A DNA stretch of 64,000 nt. Source: Thermohalobaculum sp963822985 (GTDB lineage: Bacteria > Pseudomonadota > Alphaproteobacteria > Rhodobacterales > Rhodobacteraceae). Below, in pieces: positions 1 through 7,163 of the stretch (the stretch's first letter is position 1; every line of letters begins with the position of its first letter). Position numbers and translations under genes: made by a program. The notes beneath the pieces are model-generated. The model was not told the origin of the DNA. It saw only the letters and a list, made by a program, of their open reading frames with translations, and did no database searches. The stretch covers positions 62,001-126,000 of the forward strand of contig CAWGJU010000008.1 of NCBI GenBank assembly GCA_963822985.1. The letters are read 5' to 3'.

Positions 1-153
1 GCCGCCTATCACCTGGTGAACCTCTGCGGCGCGCTGATGCTGCTTTTCTCGCTGTGGTTCAGGCCGAACCCGGGCGCCATCCTGATCGAGGCGACCTGGG
101 CGGTGATCGCGCTGGCGGCGCTGTTGCGGCTCATTTATGGTCGATCACGTTAA
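1..153 (+). CDS. C-terminal end of a small membrane protein (CBU_0592-like)
   Basis: Only the last 50 codons are in the window; the reading frame is open from base 1 and stops at TAA 151-153. The visible peptide has two hydrophobic stretches. One follows an N-L-C-G-A-L motif and the other follows I-E-A-T-W. They are separated by a short polar turn, and the end is basic (RLIYGRSR). The pattern of Asn-Leu-x-Gly, then an I-E-x-x-W motif before the last helix, resembles the CBU_0592 family of small two-to-three-helix proteins of unknown role. The start lies upstream of the window. The family call rests on pattern memory only. Confidence 0.5.
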   Translation, partial: AAYHLVNLCGALMLLFSLWFRPNPGAILIEATWAVIALAALLRLIYGRSR

Positions 154-290
154 CTATTCCGCTCTATCTGAAATATAATTAACTATAGGTCTGCTTTACG
201 TCTGCATGAAAACTATGAGAAAGCCTTCAAAACTGTTGCGATGCTCCAGGCATAGTGAGATAAAGGTGCGCCAAGGGAGATTGACTCTAA
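154..290. other. AT-rich intergenic stretch up to the IS insertion site
   Basis: This 137-bp stretch is clearly more AT-rich than the coding DNA around it and carries no convincing gene. A TATAAT hexamer sits at 174-179 and could be a -10 element reading to the right, but no good -35 is seen at the proper distance. Before the IS inserted, this stretch was probably the promoter region of the exported protein gene that now begins at 1242, because removing the element joins the two directly. Confidence 0.35.
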
Positions 291-310
291 GAACCTGTCC
301 TGGAAGTTTC

Positions 311-700
311 TCAGCGTGCCAAGCGGCGTAGCATGATCTTGATCATGGCGAGCTTGACGAGGGCTTCCGCCGTTCGGGCGAGGTGCTCGTAGTCGCGCGC
401 GAGGCGGCGGTTGCGCCTGATCCAAGACAGGGTGCGCTCGACGATCCAGCGTTTTGGCAGCACGGCGAAGCCCTTCGTTCCGGGTTCGCGGCGCACGATC
501 TCCAGACGCCATCTGCCGGCCGACGCGATGGTCTCGGCGGCCTTCGGCCCCTGGTAGCCCTGATCGGCGAACACGGTCTCGATGAAGGGAAAGCGCCGCC
601 GCGTGCGCTTGTCGAACACCAGCGCGGCGCCGTCGCGATCCTGCAAATTGGCAGGGTGGATCACGACGCGCAGCATCAGGCCGAGCGTGTCGACGAGCAC
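311..700 (-). CDS. IS5-family transposase, C-terminal frame (orfB)
   Basis: This frame encodes the rest of the DDE domain. Upstream of the nominal GTG start at 700 the same frame reads G-F-D-A-G-K-K-T-K-G-V-K-R-H, which belongs to the conserved core. Then come V-D-T-L-G-L, a second acid in F-A-D-Q-G-Y, and the signature W-I-V-E-R-T-L-S-W with its Glu plus R-R-L-A-R-D-Y-E. It is therefore most likely made only as the C-terminal half of a frameshifted fusion with orfA, not independently. This two-frame layout is usual for several IS5 subgroups. Confidence 0.85.
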   Translation of the reverse strand: MLVDTLGLMLRVVIHPANLQDRDGAALVFDKRTRRRFPFIETVFADQGYQGPKAAETIASAGRWRLEIVRREPGTKGFAVLPKRWIVERTLSWIRRNRRLARDYEHLARTAEALVKLAMIKIMLRRLAR

Positions 701-1143
701 ATGGCGCTTGACGCCCTTGGTCTTCTTGCCCGCGTCAAAGCCCGTTTCCTGCGGTTTGCGCCCCCTTTTTCCGCCGATTTGACCGTCTGGCTGTCGACGA
801 TCGCCGCACTGGGCTGGGGCGCGCGGCCCTCCGCCTCGCGCAGGGCCGCGTAGAGCGTCTCATGGATGCGATCGAGCGTCCCGTCGTAGCGCCACAGGTC
901 AAAATACGCCCAGACCGTGCTGCGCGGCGGAAAGTCCTTGGGAAGATGCCGCCACTGACAGCCGGTCTCGAGCACGTAAAGCACGCCCTGCAGAACCTCG
1001 CGCACATCGACCTCGCGTCGCCGCCCGCCGCGCTTCGCGGGCGGGATGTGCGGCTCGATCAGCGCCCACTCCGCATCGCTCAGATCGCTCGGGTAGCGCA
1101 GCCCCCGCCGACCATATCTCTGGCGATCTTCCCCACTCCACAT
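676..1143 (-). CDS. IS5-family transposase, N-terminal frame (orfA)
   Basis: The product carries the DUF4096-type N-terminal region of IS5-family transposases: an L-S-D-A-E-W motif, P-P-A-K-R-G-G-R, and W-R-H-L-P-K-D-F-P-P. It ends with the first DDE segment, A-I-V-D-S-Q-T-V-K, whose Asp is the first catalytic acid. The ATG at 1143 was chosen because GGAGG lies six bases upstream; an ATG at 1176 lacks such a site. After S-A-E-K-G-G the frame drifts into non-homologous sequence, and the true continuation is in the overlapping frame (orfB). A -1 shift at the A5G5 run (761-770) yields a continuous transposase. Confidence 0.85.
   Translation of the reverse strand: MWSGEDRQRYGRRGLRYPSDLSDAEWALIEPHIPPAKRGGRRREVDVREVLQGVLYVLETGCQWRHLPKDFPPRSTVWAYFDLWRYDGTLDRIHETLYAALREAEGRAPQPSAAIVDSQTVKSAEKGGANRRKRALTRARRPRASSAMCSSTRSA
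761..770 (-). other. Probable -1 ribosomal frameshift site in the transposase
   Basis: On the coding strand the run is AAAAAGGGGG. Slipping back one base here converts S-A-E-K-G-G in the orfA frame into G-R-K-P-Q-E-T-G-F-D-A-G-K-K in the orfB frame, exactly the expected transposase continuation. The run is not a textbook X-XXY-YYZ heptamer, so the precise slip position is inferred. Confidence 0.6.
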
Positions 1144-1241
1144 CCGACGCCTCCATCGCTCCCCGGCGCCGGACACAGAATCACAAACGATTCCAGAGAC
1201 TTAAGGAGTTTCAGGACAGGTTCTAACTGTGGATTGTAGGC

Positions 1242-1868
1242 ATGACGCTCAGTGTACCTAGTGGTTTTTTCCGAACAGCCGCCGCTGCCGCCGCTTTCCT
1301 GGCTGTGATCGGCGCTTCTTCGCTCTCCTCCGCTGTAAGCTTCAGCGGCAGCTATCAGATAGACGCTCATAATTCGGGCAACGGGCTGCTTATCCAGATT
1401 CAGGAGCTGGCCGACCCGCTGAACTTCGCCCTCAACAGCGTTGGCGACACCTACATGGTGAACCTGTTCAAGATCTGGACAGATGAGTCCGATGTTGGGT
1501 GGGACGACACGCAGCCGAAGCCAATTTCGGCTATCTTCAATTTCAGCGCTCCGCAATCGACGGGCGCCGTTTCCGGTACTACCGTGGGCGGCGGCTTCAT
1601 CTGGCAGGAAGGCCGTCTGACCTGGAATGGTCCTGGGCTCATTGACTTCGGCAACGGCGGCGTACTCCGGATCACGCTGAGTGACGAGGTCTTCAACCGT
1701 GGTTTCTTCGGCCTCAACGAGGGCTGGAAGAAGGGAGCGGTCGTCGGGGCGACTTTCGAGCTCGTCAGCGACACCGCGGCCGTTCCCCTCCCGGCATCGC
1801 TTCCCCTGCTCATGGCGGGCCTCGGCGGCCTGGCGCTGCTCCGCCGCCGCGGGCGCACCGATGCCTGA
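1242..1868 (+). CDS. Exported VPLPA-CTERM sorting-signal protein
   Basis: The 208-aa product has a Sec-type signal peptide (hydrophobic Ala-rich stretch around residues 10-30). A beta-rich, Gly/Ser/Asn-rich extracellular body follows, and the C-terminal sorting tripartite is clear: V-P-L-P-A, a hydrophobic helix (S-L-P-L-L-M-A-G-L-G-G-L-A-L-L) and an R-R-R-G-R cluster. This is the VPLPA-CTERM variant of PEP-CTERM signals, known in Rhodobacterales and processed by an exosortase-type enzyme (none is in this window). The body itself is not recognised. The ATG at 1242 is only 18 bp from the IS end and has no clear ribosome binding site. TAA lies in frame just before the insertion, so the protein itself is not truncated. 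Confidence 0.85.
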   Translation: MTLSVPSGFFRTAAAAAAFLAVIGASSLSSAVSFSGSYQIDAHNSGNGLLIQIQELADPLNFALNSVGDTYMVNLFKIWTDESDVGWDDTQPKPISAIFNFSAPQSTGAVSGTTVGGGFIWQEGRLTWNGPGLIDFGNGGVLRITLSDEVFNRGFFGLNEGWKKGAVVGATFELVSDTAAVPLPASLPLLMAGLGGLALLRRRGRTDA

Positions 1869-2012
1869 AGCGCTCGGCGACTGAAAGATCAGAGCGCGTG
1901 CCACGGCGCGCGCTCGTCCGCTTGTCTGCCCGCGATGCCGTGCTGGCAGACGGAACCGCGGGAGCCTGCCGCCGGTTGAAGGTCCGACGCATGTTCCGTG
2001 CGAGGACAGAGA

Positions 2013-2258
2013 ATGGCGCAGGATCCCGTGACCAACCCGAAAGTGACCGCACCCGGCAATGCGGAAAAGCCGCCCGAGCAGTGGACGACCGGCGACGAGC
2101 CGATGACCGGCGCGCAGGCGAGCTATCTCGAGACGCTCTGCGAGGAGGCGGGCGAAGAGTTTGACCCGGGGCTTACGAAGGCCAAGGCATCGGAGCGGAT
2201 CGACGCGCTGCAGGAAAAGACCGGGCGCGGCAAGGGCAGGGGCCAGCGGGAGGGCTAG
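2013..2258 (+). CDS. DUF3072 family protein
   Basis: This small acidic protein (81 aa) has the DUF3072 core: D-E-P-M-T-G-A-Q-A-S-Y-L, then an E-E-A-G-E stretch, L-T-K-A-K-A-S and I-D-A-L-Q. The C-terminus is Gly/Arg/Lys rich. ATG 2013 follows GAGGACAGAGA, a reasonable ribosome binding site; an in-frame ATG 15 bases earlier has none. The family occurs widely in proteobacteria and actinobacteria and has no established function. It is monocistronic, with tandem hairpins after its stop codon. Confidence 0.82.
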   Translation: MAQDPVTNPKVTAPGNAEKPPEQWTTGDEPMTGAQASYLETLCEEAGEEFDPGLTKAKASERIDALQEKTGRGKGRGQREG

Positions 2259-2275
2259 GGGCGCTTCAGCGCACC

Positions 2276-2331
2276 ACGCCGCACGCGCAAGACTGCGCGC
2301 CTGACGCCGCACGCGCAAGACTGCGCGCCTG
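2276..2331. repeat. Tandem duplicated 28-bp hairpin between convergent genes
   Basis: A 28-bp unit is present twice without a gap (2276-2303 and 2304-2331), and the copies are identical. Each unit contains the self-complementary arms CGCGC and GCGCG around a six-base loop AAGACT. The pair lies between the DUF3072 gene (plus) and the exported protein gene (minus), so it may act as a bidirectional terminator, although no T-run follows. Confidence 0.75.
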
Positions 2332-2352
2332 CACGCGGCAGCCCGAGGCGCC

Positions 2353-2724
2353 TCAGCGCGGCAGGTCGAGCGTGAAGGGCCGGCCCCAGCCGTGCACGAG
2401 GTCGTGGGCCTCGATGGTCACGCGGGCGATGCCGGGCGGAATGGCGAGCCCGGTCAGCGAGCGCGTGAAGGGCTGCTCGTCGACATGCGGGTGAAAGAGC
2501 TCGCGCACGCCGTAGACGGTTCCGTCCGGTCCGGTCACGCGCCAGCTGTCGGCGTAATGCTCCCAGTTCTCGTCCGCATGCTGGACGGTGACGTCGACGG
2601 TCCATGTCTCGCCGGTCCTCGTCGCTTTTGCCGCGACGACGACCGGCTCGCCGGCCAGCGCCTGGCCCGCAAAACAGATGAACAGCAGCAGCACGAGGAT
2701 CGGCTTGCGGTTGCGGCTCGGCAT
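2353..2724 (-). CDS. Small exported protein of unknown function
   Basis: The product is about 123 aa. It has a clear signal peptide: basic start (MPSRNRKP), a Leu/Ile/Phe-rich core and A-L-A before the mature part. The mature domain is about 100 residues, predicted beta-rich and with no cysteine. It contains the motif H-A-D-E-N-W-E-H-Y-A-D, spaced W residues and the ending F-T-L-D-L-P-R, suggesting a small periplasmic beta-sandwich. ATG 2724 was chosen because AAGGAG lies eight bases upstream; an ATG six bases earlier is too close to it. I do not recognise a named family. It is divergent from yifB. Confidence 0.65.
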   Translation of the reverse strand: MPSRNRKPILVLLLFICFAGQALAGEPVVVAAKATRTGETWTVDVTVQHADENWEHYADSWRVTGPDGTVYGVRELFHPHVDEQPFTRSLTGLAIPPGIARVTIEAHDLVHGWGRPFTLDLPR

Positions 2725-2890
2725 TGGCATTGCTCCTTGCGCCATCGGCGCCTGCCCACAGCATCCGGGGGTCTGCCGCTGCGCCACTTAGGTTCGACCG
2801 GCGCGCCCGGTCAACCGGGCCGCCGTGCTCGCCCTTTCCGCCCCTGCCCGGACTGTGTCCGCCCGTCCCGTTAACGCTGGACGGGCACGT

Positions 2891-2905
2891 TTAACCCGCC
2901 CTTAA
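2891..2905. promoter_or_regulatory. CtrA box (TTAA-N7-TTAA) upstream of yifB/comM
   Basis: The sequence TTAACCCGCCCTTAA is a perfect full-site match to the alphaproteobacterial CtrA consensus TTAA-N7-TTAA. A further TTAA sits about 20 bases upstream at about 2872-2875. The box is 47 bp in front of the yifB start codon, within the divergent promoter region. In Rhodobacterales CtrA is known to control competence genes, including comM. Confidence 0.65.
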
Positions 2906-2951
2906 CGACAAGCGGTCAACAGCTTGGCGGCATTCCTCGCCGGAGCGTTCC

Positions 2952-4451
2952 TTGGTCACCCGGGCCCATACCGTCGCATTCCTGGGCGTGGAGGCCAAGC
3001 CCGTCGAGGTGCAATGCGCCATCGCCCCCGGCCTGCCGGCCTTCAACGTCGTGGGCCTGGCCGACAAGGCGGTGTCGGAATCCAAGGAGCGCGTGCGCGC
3101 GGCCATGGCGGCGATCGGCCTCGCCATCCCCCCGAGCCGCATCACGATCAATCTCTCGCCCGCCGACCTGCCCAAGGTCGGATCGCATTACGACTTGCCG
3201 ATCGCGCTGGCGCTGATGGCGGCGCTGGGCGTCGTGCCGAGCGACGTGGTCGATGGTCACGTCGCCCTGGGCGAGCTCTCGCTCGACGGCGAGATCAAGC
3301 CGGTGCAGGGCGCTCTGCCCGCCGCCGTCGCCGCCGCGGCGCAGGATCGCGGCCTGATCTGCCCCGAGGCCTGCGGGCGCGAGGCCGCTTGGGTCGGCGC
3401 CTGCGAGATCATAGCGCCCCCTTCGCTGATCGCGCTCGTCAACCATTTCGCCGGGCGCGACCCGCTGCCGGCGCCGGAGCCTGGGCCCGTCTCGGCGCGA
3501 CACTCGGCCGCTGACCTGATCGACGTGAAGGGCCAGGAGACGGCGCGCCGGGCGCTGGAGGTCGCGGCCGCGGGCAACCACCACATCCTGATGGTCGGCG
3601 AGCCGGGCGCCGGCAAGTCGATGCTGGCCAAGCGGCTGACCGGGATCATGCCGCCGCTCGCCCCCGAGGAGGCGCTTGAGGTCGCCATGATCTGGTCGCT
3701 CGCCCGCGTGGCCGGGCGGGGCGACATCTGTCGCGAGCGGCCCTATCGCGACCCGCACCACTCGGCGTCGATGGCCTCGATCATCGGCGGCGGCAAGAAC
3801 GCCGAGCCGGGCGAGATCAGCCTCGCCCATCGCGGCGTGCTGTTTCTGGACGAGTTGCCCGAGTTCTCGCGCGCCGTGCTCGAGGCCCTGCGCCAGCCGA
3901 TCGAGACGGGCGAGGCGATCATCGCACGGGCCACCGCGCATGTGAAGTATCCGGCGCGCTTCCTGCTGGCCGCCGCGATGAACCCGTGCCGCTGCGGCTA
4001 TCTGACCGACCCCGGCCGCGCCTGCCCGCGCGCGCCGCGCTGCGGGGCCGACTACCAGGCGCGGCTTTCGGGGCCGCTGCTCGACCGCTTCGACATCCGC
4101 ATCGAGGTGCCGCCCGTCACCGCTGACGTGCTGACCCTGCCGAACCACGGCGAGGACTCGGCCAAGGTCTCGGCGCGCGTCGTCGAGGCCCGCGGCGTGC
4201 AGATGGAGCGCTCGAACGGCGCGCGGCTGACGAATTCCGAGCTCGAGGGCGAGCTGCTCGAACGGGTCGCCGCCCCTGACGACGCCGGCCGGACGATGCT
4301 GCAGACCGCCGCCGAGCGCTTCCGCTACACCGCGCGCAGCTATCACCGCGTGCTGCGGCTGGCCCGCACGCTGGCCGACCTAGAAGGCTCCGTGGCGGTG
4401 CGAAAGGTGCATGTCGCCGAGGCGATCGGCTACCGCCGCCTGATGGGCTGA
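2952..4451 (+). CDS. comM: YifB/ComM family AAA ATPase (magnesium-chelatase-like)
   Basis: The 499-aa protein has the full ComM layout. An N-terminal Lon-protease-like fold domain (residues 1-170) comes first. Next is the ATPase with Walker A G-E-P-G-A-G-K-S at 216-223, Walker B V-L-F-L-D-E-L-P-E, and a C-R-C-G...C...C motif in the sensor region. A Mg-chelatase C-terminal domain ends it (R-S-Y-H-R-V-L-R-L-A-R-T). ComM is a hexameric helicase that promotes branch migration when transformed DNA is integrated. The start is TTG at 2952, six bases after GGAG; no ATG or GTG fits better. It stands alone, preceded by the CtrA box. Confidence 0.93.
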   Translation: MVTRAHTVAFLGVEAKPVEVQCAIAPGLPAFNVVGLADKAVSESKERVRAAMAAIGLAIPPSRITINLSPADLPKVGSHYDLPIALALMAALGVVPSDVVDGHVALGELSLDGEIKPVQGALPAAVAAAAQDRGLICPEACGREAAWVGACEIIAPPSLIALVNHFAGRDPLPAPEPGPVSARHSAADLIDVKGQETARRALEVAAAGNHHILMVGEPGAGKSMLAKRLTGIMPPLAPEEALEVAMIWSLARVAGRGDICRERPYRDPHHSASMASIIGGGKNAEPGEISLAHRGVLFLDELPEFSRAVLEALRQPIETGEAIIARATAHVKYPARFLLAAAMNPCRCGYLTDPGRACPRAPRCGADYQARLSGPLLDRFDIRIEVPPVTADVLTLPNHGEDSAKVSARVVEARGVQMERSNGARLTNSELEGELLERVAAPDDAGRTMLQTAAERFRYTARSYHRVLRLARTLADLEGSVAVRKVHVAEAIGYRRLMG

Positions 4452-4568
4452 TCGCGGCCGCAACGGGCTCCACCACCGGGTTTGAGGGAGGCTACTACCA
4501 GCCGCGCTGCCCGCCCGCTATCTTCTCCGGTGGCGACAGGACGTCGCCGCAAGCAGGGAGACGTTGGC

Positions 4569-5054
4569 ATGGCGCTGAAGGACAGCTTCACGCCCGACGA
4601 GTGGAGGCGCGTTGTCGGTGCGCCGATGCTGGCGGGCATAGCGGTGACCGCCGCCGATCCGGGTGGACTCTGGGGCGCGGTCAAGGAGGGCACCGCCACG
4701 GCCAGTGCGCTGCGCACGGGCGCCGGTGCCTCCGACGGGTTGGTCAAGGAGGTGGCGTCGGCCTACGAGAGCTCCGAGGGCCGCGACATGGCGCGCGGCG
4801 CCCTGAAGGGGCAGACCAGCGGCAGGAACCCGGCCGAGATCGTCGACGCGGCGGTCGCCGAGCTCGGCGCGATCGCCGGCCTGGTGACCGCCAAGGCGCC
4901 GGCGGAGGCGCCGGCCTTCAAGGCGTGGCTGAAGGAGATCGCGGCCAAGGTGGCGGAGGCCGGCACCGAGGGCGGCTTCCTCGGCTTCGGCGGCGTCAAG
5001 GTCTCGGATGCCGAGAAGGCGACGCTCGACCGCGTGGGCGCCGCGCTGGCCTGA
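4569..5054 (+). CDS. Conserved hypothetical protein, all-alpha, 161 aa
   Basis: The start ATG at 4569 is preceded by AGGGAG at good spacing. The product is rich in Ala, Gly, Glu and Lys and looks helical, without signal peptide or membrane segment. It starts with S-F-T-P-D-E-W and has Gly-rich patches (G-A-G-A-S-D-G, G-T-E-G-G-F-L-G-F-G-G-V). The last segment, V-S-D-A-E-K-A-T-L-D, is a common close for small proteins of this kind. I cannot assign a function. A 140-bp gap separates it from the acyl-CoA dehydrogenase. Confidence 0.7.
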   Translation: MALKDSFTPDEWRRVVGAPMLAGIAVTAADPGGLWGAVKEGTATASALRTGAGASDGLVKEVASAYESSEGRDMARGALKGQTSGRNPAEIVDAAVAELGAIAGLVTAKAPAEAPAFKAWLKEIAAKVAEAGTEGGFLGFGGVKVSDAEKATLDRVGAALA

Positions 5055-5194
5055 GCCTGACCCTCGCTGTGGTCGAGGGCGGAAGACCGACCGCCAAGCA
5101 ACGGCCGCCGCGCGCCCTGCGGTTGCGGGGCGGCCGCCTCTGCGGCACTGTCACCCCTAGGACGGGCAGAATGGCGCGGGCGAGGAAGGCGGCG

Positions 5195-6910
5195 ATGAAC
5201 CGGATGGCAGAGCTTCAGGGCGCCGAGATCGCGTCGGTTGGCGAGGCCATCCCCGACAGCGCCGGGCTGAACTTCTACCGCGCCGATCCTGACCTGCCGG
5301 CGCTGATCGCGCATTATGTCGACGCCAGGCTCGCCGGGGTGCTCGTCGAGCGGCTCGAGCGGCTGGGCGCGCTCGTCGGCGGCCGTCTCGACCGGCTCGC
5401 CGCGACGGCCGACCGGAACGGCCCGGCGCTGGTCCCCCGGACCCGGCGCGGCGAGGATCGCGACCGGGTGGACAAGCACCCTGCCTATGAGGAGATGGAG
5501 CGCATCGCCTTTGGCGAGCTCGGCCTCGCGGCGATGTCGCACCGCGCGGGCGTCTTCGGCTGGGACGCGCCGCTGCCGCCCGTCGCCAAGTACCTCGTCA
5601 CCTATCTGTTCGCGCAAGCCGAGTTCGGGCTGCTCTGCCCCGTCTCGATGACCGACAGCCTGACGCGCACCCTGCGCAAGTTCGGCGACCCGGCGCTGGT
5701 CGCGCGCTATCTCGGCGGCCTCGAGGCCCAGGACACGGACGCACTGCTGCAGGGGGCGATGTTCATGACCGAGCAGGGGGCGGGCTCGGACGTCGGCGCG
5801 ACGGCAGTGCGGGCCGACCCCGCGCCGGACGGCTCGTGGCGGCTGACGGGCGAGAAATGGTTCTGCTCGAACGCCGACGCCGATCTGGCGATGGTCCTGG
5901 CGCGCCCGGCGGGCGGCCCTGCCGGGCTGCCGGGCGTGTCGCTGTTCCTGCTGCCCAAGGTGCTGCCGGAGGGGACGCGCAACGCCTATCGGATCGTGCG
6001 GCTCAAGGACAAGCTCGGCACCCGCTCGATGGCCTCGGGCGAGATCTCGCTGATGGGCGCCACGGCCTGGATGATCGGCGCGCCCGGCGACGGTTTTCGC
6101 CAGATGGCCGATATGATCAACAATTCCCGGCTCTCGAACGGCGTGCGCTCGGCGGGGATGATGCGCCGGGCCGTCACCGAGGCGCTCTACATCGCGCACA
6201 ACCGGCGCGCCTTCGGCCAGCGCCTGGTCGACATGCCGCTGATGCGCCGGCAACTGGCGAAGATCGTCGTGCCGGCCGAGCAGGCGTGCACGATGATGTT
6301 TCTGACGGCCGAGGCGCTGCGCCGCTCGGATGCCGGCGACGACGGCGCCTATCCGCTGCTGCGCATCCTGACGCCGCTGATCAAGTTTCGCGCCTGCCGC
6401 GACGCCCGCCGGGTGACGGGCGACGCGATGGAGGTGCGCGGCGGCTGCGGCTATATCGAGGAGTTCCCTGACGCGCGCCTGGTGCGCGACAGCCATCTCG
6501 GCTCGATCTGGGAGGGGACCTCGAACATCGTGGCGCTCGACGTCATGCGCGCCGGCCGGCGCGAGAGCTCGTTCGACGCGCTCGAGGCACATGTCGCCCG
6601 GCTGGCGGGACCGGATCCCGCCCTGCCCGAATTGCAGGGTCTCGCCGCCAGGGCCTTCGCGCTGGCCCGCCGCGCGGCCGAGGGGCCGGTGCCCGAGCTC
6701 GCCCGCCAAGCGGCGACGGCGCTTTACAACGTCACGACCGCGGCAGGCTTTCTCGCCGAAGCGCGGGCGCTTGGCAGCGATCGGCGCGCGGCGCTCGCCC
6801 GGCTGGTGGTGCGGCACAGGCTCGGCGTCCAGGACCCGCTCGCGCCGGAGATGGCCGATCCGGCCCTCGACACGGCGGTGCTGCACGATCCCGGCCGGGC
6901 AACAGCCTGA
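5195..6910 (+). CDS. Acyl-CoA dehydrogenase family protein, AidB-like
   Basis: The protein (571 aa) is longer than ordinary acyl-CoA dehydrogenases (about 380 aa), matching the AidB group with its N- and C-terminal extensions. FAD-site motifs include M-T-E-Q-G-A-G-S-D-V-G and W-F-C-S-N-A-D-A. The C-terminal part contains R-A-F-G-Q-R-L, G-G-C-G-Y-I-E-E-F and I-W-E-G-T-S-N-I, whose Glu is the usual position of the catalytic base. AidB of E. coli is induced by alkylation stress, but true substrates are unknown. ATG 5195 is preferred (GAGGAAGG five bases upstream) over ATG 5171. Confidence 0.85.
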   Translation: MNRMAELQGAEIASVGEAIPDSAGLNFYRADPDLPALIAHYVDARLAGVLVERLERLGALVGGRLDRLAATADRNGPALVPRTRRGEDRDRVDKHPAYEEMERIAFGELGLAAMSHRAGVFGWDAPLPPVAKYLVTYLFAQAEFGLLCPVSMTDSLTRTLRKFGDPALVARYLGGLEAQDTDALLQGAMFMTEQGAGSDVGATAVRADPAPDGSWRLTGEKWFCSNADADLAMVLARPAGGPAGLPGVSLFLLPKVLPEGTRNAYRIVRLKDKLGTRSMASGEISLMGATAWMIGAPGDGFRQMADMINNSRLSNGVRSAGMMRRAVTEALYIAHNRRAFGQRLVDMPLMRRQLAKIVVPAEQACTMMFLTAEALRRSDAGDDGAYPLLRILTPLIKFRACRDARRVTGDAMEVRGGCGYIEEFPDARLVRDSHLGSIWEGTSNIVALDVMRAGRRESSFDALEAHVARLAGPDPALPELQGLAARAFALARRAAEGPVPELARQAATALYNVTTAAGFLAEARALGSDRRAALARLVVRHRLGVQDPLAPEMADPALDTAVLHDPGRATA

Positions 6911-7042
6911 ACGCATTTGTTTGCAGCCGGCCAATGGCTGGACCGCCTGGCCGAACCAACGCACGTCGACGCCTTGTTCGGCAACGGCCAGCGCGAGGAT
7001 GCTGCGGCGGCTTGCGAGAAGGGCGCACCAGAGGCCGCACTT

Positions 7043-7084
7043 ATCACATAGTACATAGCAGAACGCGGCCTCCTGCTATGTGAT
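7043..7084. promoter_or_regulatory. Two mutually exclusive perfect hairpins upstream of the kinase
   Basis: Two perfect inverted repeats share one arm. ATCACATAG (7043-7051) pairs with CTATGTGAT (7076-7084), while CATAGCAG (7054-7061) pairs with CTGCTATG (7073-7080). Only one can form at a time in RNA. As DNA, the outer pair is also a spaced dyad that a dimeric regulator could bind. It lies 80 bp before the kinase start. Confidence 0.5.
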
Positions 7085-7163
7085 GGCCCCGCCGCTCGGG
7101 AGTTGGCTGAGATGGGTCGGCGCGCCTCCCGATCGGCGCCCACCCCAGATTGCGGGAACGCGA

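Larger units (their letters stand above)
291..1223 (-). mobile_element. IS5-family insertion sequence (933 bp), complete
   Basis: Both ends are visible. The left end begins GAACCTGTCCTG at 291 and the reverse complement of the right end begins with the same 12 bases at 1223, giving a perfect 12-bp core of terminal inverted repeat followed by partial matches. The trinucleotide TAA is present directly on both sides (288-290 and 1224-1226), which fits the short T-N-A target duplication of IS5-family groups such as IS1031 and IS427. Two overlapping transposase frames on the minus strand fill the element. All parts look intact, so the copy may still be active. It landed 18 bp in front of the start codon of the next gene. 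Confidence 0.88.

Noticed and set aside
1..1223. IS interrupting the membrane protein gene at the left edge
   Set aside because: The membrane protein frame ends with a natural stop codon at 153, well before the IS at 291, so it is not disrupted.
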